A stretch of 31,268 nucleotides of DNA from Mycoemilia scoparia. Lineage: Eukaryota > Kickxellomycota > Kickxellomycetes > Kickxellales > Kickxellaceae. Shown here in pieces: positions 7,188 through 16,977 of this stretch (position 1 is its first letter; each line of letters opens with the position of its first letter). The stretch spans positions 1 through 31,268 of the forward strand of contig JANBPU010000191.1 of assembly GCA_027575805.1 (NCBI GenBank), given 5' to 3'. The position numbers were made by a program, and so were the translations under genes. The notes under the pieces were generated by a model. It did not search any database. It had not been told where the DNA came from and saw only the letters and a list, made by a program, of their open reading frames with translations.

Positions 7188-10143
7188 ATGCTGACTACAA
7201 CAGCAACTCTATCTACACCTTCACATATTCTAGAAATCATCAAACAAGCAACCAATGCAGTAGCAGTGGTAATTGATATCAATCCCCTCAAATTACTAAC
7301 ACCAAACTTGTCAATGTGGCAATACCCGATAATAGCTTTCGTAGCCATAGTTGCATGGAAAGTACTTTCTGCTCGAGTTTTCTCACCTTTAGCCAAGATT
7401 CCTGGGCCCTTCTGGGAACCAGTATTTTCATACCAAATGTATAAATCCCTGGCTCAAGGGAGGTTTCACGAATACCTTCTTGGACAGCAGAATAAGCATG
7501 GAAACATAATATATTTTGGTAATTATCTATTTCATTCAAATTCTACTATATTATACTATCCCAAGAGATCATGATCACCCCTTTCATTCTTTTCTCCATA
7601 CTTTTCATGTGCTTCTTTATTCTATTCATCCATTCAGGAATCAATATTCATAGTATATTTGATAAAGATCATGCTTTATGTTTTTAAGATCTGTCATTAC
7701 TGCGCACTATCCAATTATTATTCTACATCTCTCTTGGGTGACAAAATTGACTGATCTTATATCCTCTCTCCATCTCTCTCTGTTTCATTCTTTCATTCCT
7801 TCTGTATGTATGTACGGGTGTGTGGCTGCCTGTCTGTCTTCAACTTGTAAAATAATCGTGATCTTTAAATATATCTACTATCACTGTGCCACACAACCTT
7901 AGCTACTGCTTTCCCATACATATATTTGTGGAGATTGATTGAAAGAGAATATTGACTCATTTGGGTTCATTTACCCTTGTTTTTATGGCATTAATCACTG
8001 TTCCCACATTATTTTTCCCAAATATTTTCATGCACATATCCACATATACAAATATTCCATTATTATTAACCATGAGGGGATTTACTTTATTATTTGACAT
8101 ACACATACACACGTGTATGTATATGTGTGTGTGTTGTAGCCAAGAACCGAGTAGCAATTAATGATGCCGAAGAAGCCAGATCAATATTAGGAAAACGTAG
8201 TTATATAAAAAGTCGTGATTATTATGTTAGTGGGTTTGGGGCAAATAATATGTTTACAAACCGAGATGCTAAAATTAACGACATCAGAGTAAGATAAAAT
8301 ATATTCAAATATATTTTTAAACTAAAAGTAGATTAAAGTTCTACTGTTATTATTATATATTCATACATGTATGTATGTATGTGTGTGTGACTAGCGTCGC
8401 CAAGTGGGTCCAGCATTTACAGTCTCGCATATTGCTGAAATGGAAAATATAATTCACCAAGCATCAGCTCAAGCCCTAAAGAGCAAGATTGAGAAACTCA
8501 TGGACAAAAAGGAACAAGAAACTGGAAAAAGTCAATGTCAAATTAATTATGTCGAAGATTTTTATTACTTGACATTTGATGTAATTGGAGAGTTGGCGTT
8601 TGGTCGTAGTTTTGGGATGTTGGAAAAAGGTGATCATCCGATATTGCAGTGGGTTCATTCACTTTCTTTTGTCATTGTTATTGTAAGTATTCTATTCTAT
8701 TCTATTCTATTCTATTCTATAACAAGAACAGCAACAACAACTGGCAGCAGGGATTATATATTTTGGTTGTTGGAGTTACAGTTCTTGGCTACCAAGATAA
8801 TGTTGATTTAATAATTATGTTATTAAGATGTTTTGTAATGAATATGATGCGATATATATATATAGGAAGCAAACATGCCAATTACAAAGAAATTACCCTT
8901 CTTGTTGAAAAAACAAAGAGAAGATGTAAATAAAATGAATAAGGTAAGAACAATTAGACTTGGGGTTTCTGTGTAAAATCATGTGTGTTCAAATAAAAGC
9001 AATACATTGGTGACATTTGATTAATTTTTCCTCCTACATCTCATCTCGTTTGAATGTAGTTTACAAGAAACCTAATAGAACAAAGAATCCAAGAAGTCAA
9101 AGAAAAGGGAAGCAAACCCGAACGCAAAGATATTCTCCAAACATTCATTGACTCTATTGACGAAAAAACAGGATCCAAAATGAATATCAAAGAAATTGTG
9201 TCCGAAAACATGGCCTTGATATTTGCTGGGACTGATACTGCCAGTAATACTATGTCATGGACCTTATTTTTGTTGATGGTTTATCCCGAGGTTTATAAAA
9301 AGGTTGTTCAAGAAATTCGTTCAACATTTCCTGATCAAGGACAGTCAATAAAGTATAATGAGGCACGTACGAAATTGTCATACCTTGAAGCTGTTATTTA
9401 TGAATCGATGAGGTACATTCCTGCAGTTCCCTCTGGACTTGGAAGAAAAGTGCCAAAAGGCAATGGTATTGGATTGCAGGGATATAAAATACCATCAGGT
9501 GTAAGTACTACCTTCTCTTTGTTTCTCGCTCTTTAACCCCCTGTGTGTGTAAATATATATATATATCTAAATATATATATATATATATGTGTATGTTTGT
9601 GTCCGCATATATTATCATATCATAACTCATAACAAAACTAACTAAAGCTCCACTTTTTTACTCAATTAATATACATACATATATACAAACAATTCTTAGG
9701 CTGATGTGTATATCTTTATTCACGGAATCCACCGTAACCCCAAATACTGGGACAAGCCCGACAAGTTTATTCCCGAGAGATTTATGGGCGAAGGTGCCGC
9801 TGACCGTAAACGAAATGTATTTACATTCTCAACTGGGTATAGAATTTGTCCAGGTCGCAACTTGGCATGGGCCGAAATATTTTTGACTCTGAGTAATCTG
9901 CTTCGTGATTATGACTTTGAGTTGCCTGAAGAAAGTCAGTTTGGACCAAATGTTATTGACCCTGAAACTGGAGATCCACAGATTATGCCTGGTTTTCTTG
10001 GTTTAACTCTTGGGCCAAAATATATCAAACGCGATGGATGGGCTATTGTTAAACCTGCTGATTTATCCTCGTATAGCACTACTAATAATGGTAGTGTCAG
10101 CAATGCTGTTGAAAAAGCCTCTTCACGTGCTGATAAAGTTTAA
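7188..10143 (+). CDS. Cytochrome P450 monooxygenase, 6 exons (576 aa)
   Basis: Haem-thiolate monooxygenase, probably anchored in the ER membrane. Model: join 7188..7518, 8140..8288, 8395..8682, 8866..8943, 9060..9500, 9700..10143. All introns are GT-AG; the first is phase 1, the others phase 0. A membrane segment (about residues 44-60) is followed by the proline hinge IPGPF (71-75). Diagnostic motifs are all present: I-helix AGTDTAS (338-344), K-helix ESMR (397-400), PERF (454-457) and the haem loop FSTGYRICPG (472-481) with Cys479 as the likely iron ligand. Length is a little above the usual ~500-520 because of an extended N terminus and a ~45-residue C-terminal tail. The layout resembles fungal class II (E-group) P450s often labelled benzoate hydroxylase or trichodiene oxygenase-like; substrate and CYP family cannot be told from sequence alone. 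No pathway partners are nearby, so a metabolic gene cluster is not indicated. Confidence 0.92.
8686..8720 (+). repeat. Pentanucleotide microsatellite (ATTCT)n in P450 intron 3
   Basis: Six to seven tandem copies of a TTCTA-type unit start three bases after the donor GT. Variation in copy number would change the start of the intron. Confidence 0.8.
9551..9597 (+). repeat. (AT)n / (TG)n microsatellite in P450 intron 5
   Basis: Two AT runs separated by CTAA, followed by TGTGTATGTTTGTGT. Likely length-variable. Confidence 0.75.
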
Positions 10144-10714
10144 TTATCAAAGGAAATGACTGAACTATTTTCATGTTCTATTATCACTAAGAGACTAATT
10201 CACTTGTCTCTCTCCCTATTACAATTATATTTATACGATGACGACAATAATGTCATTGTAGTCGACCACTTTTTATGTTTGAGATCGCATTTATCTTTAT
10301 GCGACTTGCTTATTACCTGTGAACATTGGTAATGGTTTTTACTTTTCTTTTCTAACTTAAGATATTTTATTGGGGTTAGCTTAGTTGTAATACTAACTCG
10401 AATTTAATGAAAAAATTGCCATCTATAGAATTTTAAAATGAGGAAATTTGCCTTCAAGCAGTTCCTTGTAGCTAACCATCACCAAAATATGTTGAAAGTA
10501 AATAGCCACAACCCTGATATAATATTACTCAACAACAATGACCACTGTGCGGATCTATTTTATTTTGTAAACTCTTCTCATCCTATGATTAGTACAAACA
10601 TTTAGATTGTGCTATAAACAACATCCTTCTATAAGCAGAACGATTTGTGTATAGTATTTAGTTACATTCTCTTTATCTCTGACCTACAGTCCTTTGAAAA
10701 TTAAGTATAAAACC

Positions 10715-10738
10715 GCAGCAGCAGCAGCAGCAGCAGCA
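10715..10738 (+). repeat. (GCA)8 microsatellite just after a TATAAAA
   Basis: Eight GCA units start 3 bp downstream of TATAAAA. No open frame of useful length follows. Confidence 0.85.
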
Positions 10739-11337
10739 ACTTTTAGTTTTGTACGAGAAGATGTACGCTATGAGAGTATAACTGCTAGATACATACTGTA
10801 GAGCCATTTACAACACATCAATATATCTGAAAATGTAACATTGTAAATCACTTTGATGCACATATAGTAGTACATAAAGTCATGAATTTTGCAATATAGG
10901 CGACAAGTTTAACATAAAAAGGGGGGAAAATAGACAAATAGCCTCATACGTTAGCTTCAAAAATCAGCTCATAAACTATGCATTTTAGTTGGAGTCACAA
11001 TGGTGATTGGCTAGCATCCAAAAGAAGATCATAGCATCCTTCAAGACAAGCCTATGCAATATGGAGATCTCTACAGTTGTCACGACAATACTAGTAGAAA
11101 TAATGCAAATATTTTTGTAGCTTAGAGGTTTATCGCTTAGCCAAGAGAATGTGTGTAAACCATTTGTGGGTGCATTATCAATGTGATACTAGAATAACAG
11201 ATACATATATTTGCATTTTGTAATGTAAAAGGTCCGCTGTGTAGTATCAAATCCTTGGCACAAAACAGCAACACTACTTTTGCGCATCCTATATTCTTGG
11301 TGGTGATTTTGAGATTGAAACATAAGAGGAAAGGTGC

Positions 11338-11346
11338 TATAAAAAA
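11338..11346 (+). promoter_or_regulatory. TATA box of the small secreted peptide gene
   Basis: TATAAAAAA lies 100 bp upstream of the ATG at 11438. Confidence 0.55.
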
Positions 11347-11437
11347 GACCAGATAATCAACACCAACTCAACTAACTCTACAGTTCCTCTAAATTTCTCT
11401 TACAATTTCTTTTCCTACACGCACACAGATAGTTAAA

Positions 11438-11651
11438 ATGAAACACGCCGTCTTCCTCGCTACAATTGCCATTGTCATCGCTTCTGTCATGCTCCTTGCT
11501 GGCTCTGTTCAAGCTGATTCTAATCGTCCCGTTAGCCCACCACATAAGCGTAATTAGTGCTTTACTCAATGACCTTACTAATGATAACGTAGGTATCAAA
11601 GATGGTGTCGTTCTGGTTCATCCCAGTCCAACATCAGTAGAAAGCGACTGA
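11438..11651 (+). CDS. Tiny secreted peptide precursor, probably 2 exons (56 aa; 39 aa if unspliced)
   Basis: The ATG at 11438 opens a strong signal peptide (MKHAVFLATIAIVIASVMLL, then AGSVQA, cleavage after about residue 26). Unspliced, the frame stops at 11557 after DSNRPVSPPHKRN. A 43-bp intron at 11550..11592 (donor GTAATT, branch-like TACTAAT, acceptor TAG) would instead keep the frame: join 11438..11549, 11593..11651. It preserves the Lys-Arg pair and continues IKDGVVLVHPSPTSVESD to a TGA. The spliced form is thus signal peptide, a short DSNRPVSPPH segment, a Kex2-type KR site and an 18-residue tail. This is the layout of a processed secreted peptide or small propeptide. A TATA box lies 100 bp upstream and AATAAAG at 11760 could serve as polyadenylation signal. 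Family unknown; the splicing is inferred. Confidence 0.6.
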
Positions 11652-12262
11652 GTACTCTGTCAATTCAGAAAGATACTGCGTGATATCTAAAACAACAACA
11701 ACATTGGTGATTTAGAAAGTTGGTTGTTGGGATATTTACCATTGATTTCCAAACTAAACAAATAAAGTCTTTTTGAAAATATGTCTCTATCTCTTTGTGT
11801 GTAATAACATTATCAATATTGTTTTTACTTGAATAATCCATTATTTTAATTGGGAATAGCCATAAATACAGCTTTCTAATTAAGCGATTTTCTAGCAATT
11901 TATTGTGGATAGTTGTGAATCCTTTTGCGTGATTGGATTAAAGGCTCCAGAAAAACCAATGGTGGTGATGATGATGAAAGTGATTGTGCCATAATTTAGT
12001 GACAAACTTTCTATCAATATCCCAAGTAGGGTATTATTAGTCAGCCCTTTTTAAATTACATTTATAGAGTTGATCTTTACAAAAAAGCATACATACACGT
12101 TCTTATATATATAAATGTAGACAATAGAACACATATTAATACATATAAATAGAGGTTGGTCGATAAATAAAAGTAAGCTTTAAAAACCAACTCAATTAAC
12201 GATATCTAAATAATATAATGTGTTTTCATAGTAATCAATAATACCTCATAACTAATTTATAG
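11652..12262. other. 3' region of the peptide gene and promoter of the SNF2 gene
   Basis: The region includes AATAAAG near 11760, TATATATAAAT near 12106 and CATATAAATAGAGG near 12142 as candidate TATA boxes. A GTAAGC donor at 12173 and a TATAG just before the ATG could bound a 5'-UTR intron. This is suggestive only. Confidence 0.4.
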
Positions 12263-15200
12263 ATGACACAAGATAAAACTACTGCCACAACGATTGTAGA
12301 TTTATTCCAATCTATGCCATCACCAAACCCAGACCAATTCTTGAAAAAATGTTCGCCTCAGTGTGCACAAACAATCAAAGAATGTTTAGAGATTGGGCAA
12401 AGTATGTTAAAAACCGAATTATATACTTACCAAAAAAACGCCGTTTCCAAAATGATCCAACAAGAGTTGGAACCATGTTTGTTGGTTGACCTAAAACAAA
12501 TAAACAAAAGAAAAAACGATCCTACTAATAGTTCCATCGATTCCAACAGTAAGGAAGAGGATGTGGATCAAAGGTTTGAATATTTTAAATCGCCCTACCA
12601 AATTTCCAGTACAAGTGTTGGTGATGACAGTGTTGAAAAGAAGAGGTTATATATAAATTCAATTCGAGGCGGAATAATATCAGAAGACATGGGAACAGGA
12701 AAAACATGCGAATGCATAGCCTTAATAACCAGTACTCGACATCAAATGGCATTACCAAACAATTTGGAATATCGTGGAGTATATCTTGGTGACTACATCA
12801 TTAGTGACAGCAAAGCTGGAATTAATGGGAGAGGATGGGGAGAAGAGATGATGATTTCCTGTCCATTGGGAATCATTTCTACGAAACTATATTCTGATAT
12901 TATCACGGACTTCAAGGAGACACAATTGGCAACTGCGAGGATGGAAGACAATGACGAGAATCCAGATTTAATTGTTGCAGCACAACAACAAAAGACCTCT
13001 CTCGATAAAAGTAAAGTAAAATCCTTGCTTTCATTAGCTGCCTATAAAGCGATAACTTTGGGAATGAATCTCCGAGTAGCCACCCAAAACGGCCAAATCC
13101 CAAAAGAAATATGGAAAGATCGACTTGAAAATTACCCAGCATATTATAAAATATATCCCTCAGATATGTTTCGAGCCACTCGGTTAAAATCCACGTCTTC
13201 CTCTTCTACCCCATACGAAAGAAATGCTGAAGACCAGTATAGAAAAATATTCATCAGTAGTGCAACATTGGTCGTAGTACCTGACAACCTAATAGACCAG
13301 TGGCAAAATGAAATCAACAAACATATCAAAGAAGATACCGGCACCTTGGATGTATTAGTTTTAGGTCGAGAAGGTGGTGGATATGAAATCCCATCCTCAG
13401 AAAAACTGGTTCATTATGATATGGTGCTAATAACGGATACTCGGTTTGCTTATGAGGAAAAGAAAAGCACATCCGCATTTAAAGGAGTGCCTCGAAAGTG
13501 TGTTTGTCCATATGTTGGTAATACCAGGACTGTAGTATGTCGATGTAAGGCTGGGAACCCGCAAAAGGTGTATTTTTCACCTTTGTTGGGGATTCATTGG
13601 AAACGATTGATTGTTGATGAAGGCCATGTTATGAGTAGAGATAAAAGTAATCGAATGCTTTTGGCCGATAAGTTGATAGTTGAGCGAAGATGGATATGCA
13701 CGGGAACTCCAACTAGAAATTTGGCTCATGCGTTGCAAAGCGAATCCCTAGCTACTGCCTCTACATCATCTTCTCATTCTAGGAGTGAGAGTGGTGGTGA
13801 TAAGAATAGCAGCAGGGCTAATCTTTCAACCAGATCTAATAGTAGTCCCAGCATTAATAGAAAAGAAATAACGAGGGCTCAGGACCTGAATGCCGATGAT
13901 TTCTATCGACTTGGAAAAATCATTGGGTCATTTTTAAAATTACCACCGTTCGGCAACCCAATCTCATCAACCAACACAACTTCTTCTCCATCTTCATCAG
14001 CTGCCACAACAACTGCCTGGTCACGATATGTAACAAGGCCATTCAAAAAACCCCACGACAACCCCCACCAATACTCACAAGCCAAACAACTCTTAACTGA
14101 AATCCTCCACAACCTGATAATCCGTAACCAAAAATCGGAAATCGAAAAATATGTAATTCTCCCACCTCTTCACGAGTCCACCGTAATACTTGAACCAACA
14201 TACTACCAAGCAATGACATACAACATTTATGTGGCCCTATTCCATCTAAACGCTATAACATCCGAACGCGAACATCAAGATTATCTGTTTCATGAGAGTA
14301 ATCGAGCATCCCTGATCCTGTTGTTGACTAATTTGAGAATGTCGTGCTCGTGGTTACCCAGTTATAGTAGAGAACTTGAAGCCTCATTGAAACGTGCCAA
14401 AGATGCTCTTCAGGATTATGAGGATGGAAAACGAAGATTTCCAAATAGGGATGTGCGGCTTTTGAAAAGCTGTATTCGAGTACTTGAACAAGCTGTGAAT
14501 GACTCTGACTGGAGATACTTGATGTTGAGCGAGGATATGGGATATTTTGTTGATGAATTAACAGAAGATGCGATTGCAACAAGAGTTTATCAAAGTTCCT
14601 TAGTTGATAAAAATGTTGCAGATGGTGATGGAGGAGGGACGCTACCATTCAAGTATATAATGCGTCCTAAAGCCATTGAAGCATTTCAAAAAGATATACG
14701 TAAAATGCATGAACAAGCACACCAGACCATACATGAAAATAACCTAAAAAAAGAAGAACCAAACATACAAGATAATAATGATAACTATCGTAATAATCAA
14801 AACTTTTCAACACCAGCAGCTTCCAAAGACATTCCAGTTGATAATGCCAAAAGACACAGCAGCCGATTAACCTCAACAACAACAACAACAACATCATCGT
14901 CATCGTCATCATGTAATCAACTAGCTGAACTAACACAAAAATCCATCCAAATAAACCAATCAATAAAATCCCAAATAATCGGTACGACATGCACAAAACT
15001 AAGTTATCTACTAACCCAAATCCTCAAATACCACAACCCGCATCAGCCATCTGCTTTCCCCGAGAAATGCCTGATATTTACACAAAACCAAAACGACATG
15101 TATTTTATCTACAACGCTTTGGAGCTGCTTCGAATCCCTGCTTTATACTATTGTACATACAAAGGCACGAAACCCACAACACGATCCCAAGCAATCACAA

Positions 15201-16525
15201 CATTTAATACCAGCTCGAAATATTCAGTGATTATTATGGATATAAAATTGGCGGCTTTTGGAATTGACTTATCGACGGCTTCAAGAATTTGGTTTTTTAA
15301 TCCAATTTCGCAGTATGATGTTGAACGCCAAGCTATTAAAAGAGCGCATCGGATTGGTCAGGTTAGAGAGGTTGTGGTTGAAACGTTGGTAACTAAAGGA
15401 ACGGTCGAAGAAGAATTGATTAGAAAGAAATTTGAAAGTGATGGGGATGGAGGTAATAAAAAGGGTAGTAGTAGTGGTGGTGGTGGGTGGTTAATGGAAG
15501 ATGATAGAAAGATGCGTAATATTCTAAAAAATGCAAAGTTTATTCCATTAAAAAAGTATCATCAAACCACCACCACCACAAATCATAACTTTTCCGGGCA
15601 TGATAATGATGGGTTGAAACCTAAAGAAAGCAATAATAGTAATTATGATAACAGCAAGACTAATACTGATAATCCAAAGAACGTAGTTCAAACAAAATTT
15701 CAGCCGCTTTGGGAATTCGTTAGTACAAAATCTCGACAACTATTGGCCAATTCCAAACCAAAAGAAAAAGATATCATTGCTGATGGTTATTATTATGGAT
15801 ATAATTCCAATTTCTACCAGAATGATGGCGATAATGATCTTTTGAAAAAAGGAAGTTTGATCGATCCGTATGTACCACTAATTGATCCAAAACTAAAAAT
15901 CAACCCCGGAGATCTTGACTATCATGATCAGAAAGCTACAACTAGTGGAGTTGATGAAACAACAATAGTAGGCCAAGAAAATGATATAGAAATAACATTA
16001 CCACCATCATCAAAAATAACAAATAACCATGTTAATGGTCATACAGTATCTACCGCATATCATCATAAACATGATGACCAGCAACTATCATCGATAGAGA
16101 CAATGATGGGAGATTTAGGATTTGGTGCTAATATTAATCAACTAACATCAACAGGTGAAATCAAAAAAGTCAATAACCACAACATCAGCACACACAATAA
16201 TAATAATAATAGTAATGGTGGTGGCAGTGGTGGTGGTTATGAAGATTCAGTTTCCGATGGTACTAAAAGATTTTCGGCGTTACCTAAACCCAAAACCAAC
16301 ACAACAATCAGTACATCCAATATTATTCATTCACTAGAGTCTTCTCACTTACCAATGGAAGTCTCTAATCGCAGTCGTGGTGGCGGGAGTCATAATGTGA
16401 TAGGGAATAAACGAAAAGCTACAAGATTTGATGATACTCAAAATGAAAACAACAGTTTGAATCCTAATAGTAGTATTAATAATTATAAAAGAACCAAAAT
16501 TAAGTCAGTAAAATTTAATATCTGA
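12263..16525 (+). CDS. SNF2-family helicase-like ATPase with four-Cys insert (1420 aa, single exon)
   Basis: Likely a nuclear DNA-dependent ATPase remodelling chromatin or protein-DNA complexes. Motifs in order: YTYQKNAV (about 54-61), Walker A EDMGTGKT (141-148), LVVVPDNLIDQW (about 336-347), Walker B DEGH (452-455), TGTPTR (about 480-485), then the C-terminal lobe with CLIFTQ (about 932-937) and QAIKRAHRIGQ (1023-1033). Directly before the DEGH box is CVCPY...CRC, with cysteines at 413, 415, 426 and 428: a small zinc-binding-like cluster also known in a fungal SNF2 group, with the phrase SPLLGIHWKRLIVDEGH. TGT replaces the more usual LGK context (GTGKT). Low-complexity Ser/Thr/Asn/Gly inserts sit between the lobes (about 495-530, 840-900) and in the ~350-residue C-terminal tail. 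I see no F-box, bromodomain or chromodomain. It is convergent with the receptor gene downstream. Confidence 0.9.
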   Translation: MTQDKTTATTIVDLFQSMPSPNPDQFLKKCSPQCAQTIKECLEIGQSMLKTELYTYQKNAVSKMIQQELEPCLLVDLKQINKRKNDPTNSSIDSNSKEEDVDQRFEYFKSPYQISSTSVGDDSVEKKRLYINSIRGGIISEDMGTGKTCECIALITSTRHQMALPNNLEYRGVYLGDYIISDSKAGINGRGWGEEMMISCPLGIISTKLYSDIITDFKETQLATARMEDNDENPDLIVAAQQQKTSLDKSKVKSLLSLAAYKAITLGMNLRVATQNGQIPKEIWKDRLENYPAYYKIYPSDMFRATRLKSTSSSSTPYERNAEDQYRKIFISSATLVVVPDNLIDQWQNEINKHIKEDTGTLDVLVLGREGGGYEIPSSEKLVHYDMVLITDTRFAYEEKKSTSAFKGVPRKCVCPYVGNTRTVVCRCKAGNPQKVYFSPLLGIHWKRLIVDEGHVMSRDKSNRMLLADKLIVERRWICTGTPTRNLAHALQSESLATASTSSSHSRSESGGDKNSSRANLSTRSNSSPSINRKEITRAQDLNADDFYRLGKIIGSFLKLPPFGNPISSTNTTSSPSSSAATTTAWSRYVTRPFKKPHDNPHQYSQAKQLLTEILHNLIIRNQKSEIEKYVILPPLHESTVILEPTYYQAMTYNIYVALFHLNAITSEREHQDYLFHESNRASLILLLTNLRMSCSWLPSYSRELEASLKRAKDALQDYEDGKRRFPNRDVRLLKSCIRVLEQAVNDSDWRYLMLSEDMGYFVDELTEDAIATRVYQSSLVDKNVADGDGGGTLPFKYIMRPKAIEAFQKDIRKMHEQAHQTIHENNLKKEEPNIQDNNDNYRNNQNFSTPAASKDIPVDNAKRHSSRLTSTTTTTTSSSSSSCNQLAELTQKSIQINQSIKSQIIGTTCTKLSYLLTQILKYHNPHQPSAFPEKCLIFTQNQNDMYFIYNALELLRIPALYYCTYKGTKPTTRSQAITTFNTSSKYSVIIMDIKLAAFGIDLSTASRIWFFNPISQYDVERQAIKRAHRIGQVREVVVETLVTKGTVEEELIRKKFESDGDGGNKKGSSSGGGGWLMEDDRKMRNILKNAKFIPLKKYHQTTTTTNHNFSGHDNDGLKPKESNNSNYDNSKTNTDNPKNVVQTKFQPLWEFVSTKSRQLLANSKPKEKDIIADGYYYGYNSNFYQNDGDNDLLKKGSLIDPYVPLIDPKLKINPGDLDYHDQKATTSGVDETTIVGQENDIEITLPPSSKITNNHVNGHTVSTAYHHKHDDQQLSSIETMMGDLGFGANINQLTSTGEIKKVNNHNISTHNNNNNSNGGGSGGGYEDSVSDGTKRFSALPKPKTNTTISTSNIIHSLESSHLPMEVSNRSRGGGSHNVIGNKRKATRFDDTQNENNSLNPNSSINNYKRTKIKSVKFNI

Positions 16526-16977
16526 TAGCTACTAATTATATATTTTGTAGACTTTCTTTTATGACTTTAATTTGCCAAATATATATTAGTGCTTGTATAA
16601 TAACCATGTTGTATTTGATGTTGATAGTAAGGGTTAAGACTGTAAAAGAAACCCATAAGCTTAATAGGAATAGTAATACACATTGGTTTAGTTGCCTATA
16701 TACTTTCATAGAACCTTTGGTTCTTATTCATTTTATATACTTATATATTTATTGTTTAAATATATTTCGCTTTTTATTGTCGCTTCACTCCAACAGTATT
16801 ATTATATTTTATTATTGTTATTATTATTATTATTATTGGTTATTGGTTATCAACCAATTTGAAGTATAAATAAAACTAAAGACTTAAGAAACAAAATATG
16901 CGAGAAACAATTATAAAAACAAATTAAAAATTACAATTCAGAAAATAAAATAAAATAAAATAAAAAGGCTGGTGTTA
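16526..16977. other. Convergent 3' intergenic region with microsatellites
   Basis: It lies between the stop codons of the SNF2 and receptor genes. It contains a (TTA)n run at about 16808-16837 and an (AAAAT)n run at about 16938-16965; nothing else was recognised. Confidence 0.6.
16938..16965 (+). repeat. (AAAAT)n pentanucleotide microsatellite
   Basis: Four to five AAAAT/AAATA units end just before the stop of the receptor gene (on the minus strand). Confidence 0.75.

Larger units (their letters stand above)
10144..11437. other. Intergenic between the P450 and the small secreted peptide gene
   Basis: About 1.3 kb without a supportable gene. It holds the P450 3' end, a TATAAAA at 10706-10712 followed directly by a (GCA)8 tract (10715-10738), and the promoter of the next gene. 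Confidence 0.5.

Noticed and set aside
7678..8161. Open frames inside P450 intron 1
   Set aside because: They lie in the 621-bp intron; joining 7518 to 8140 gives a continuous P450 sequence with no missing motif.
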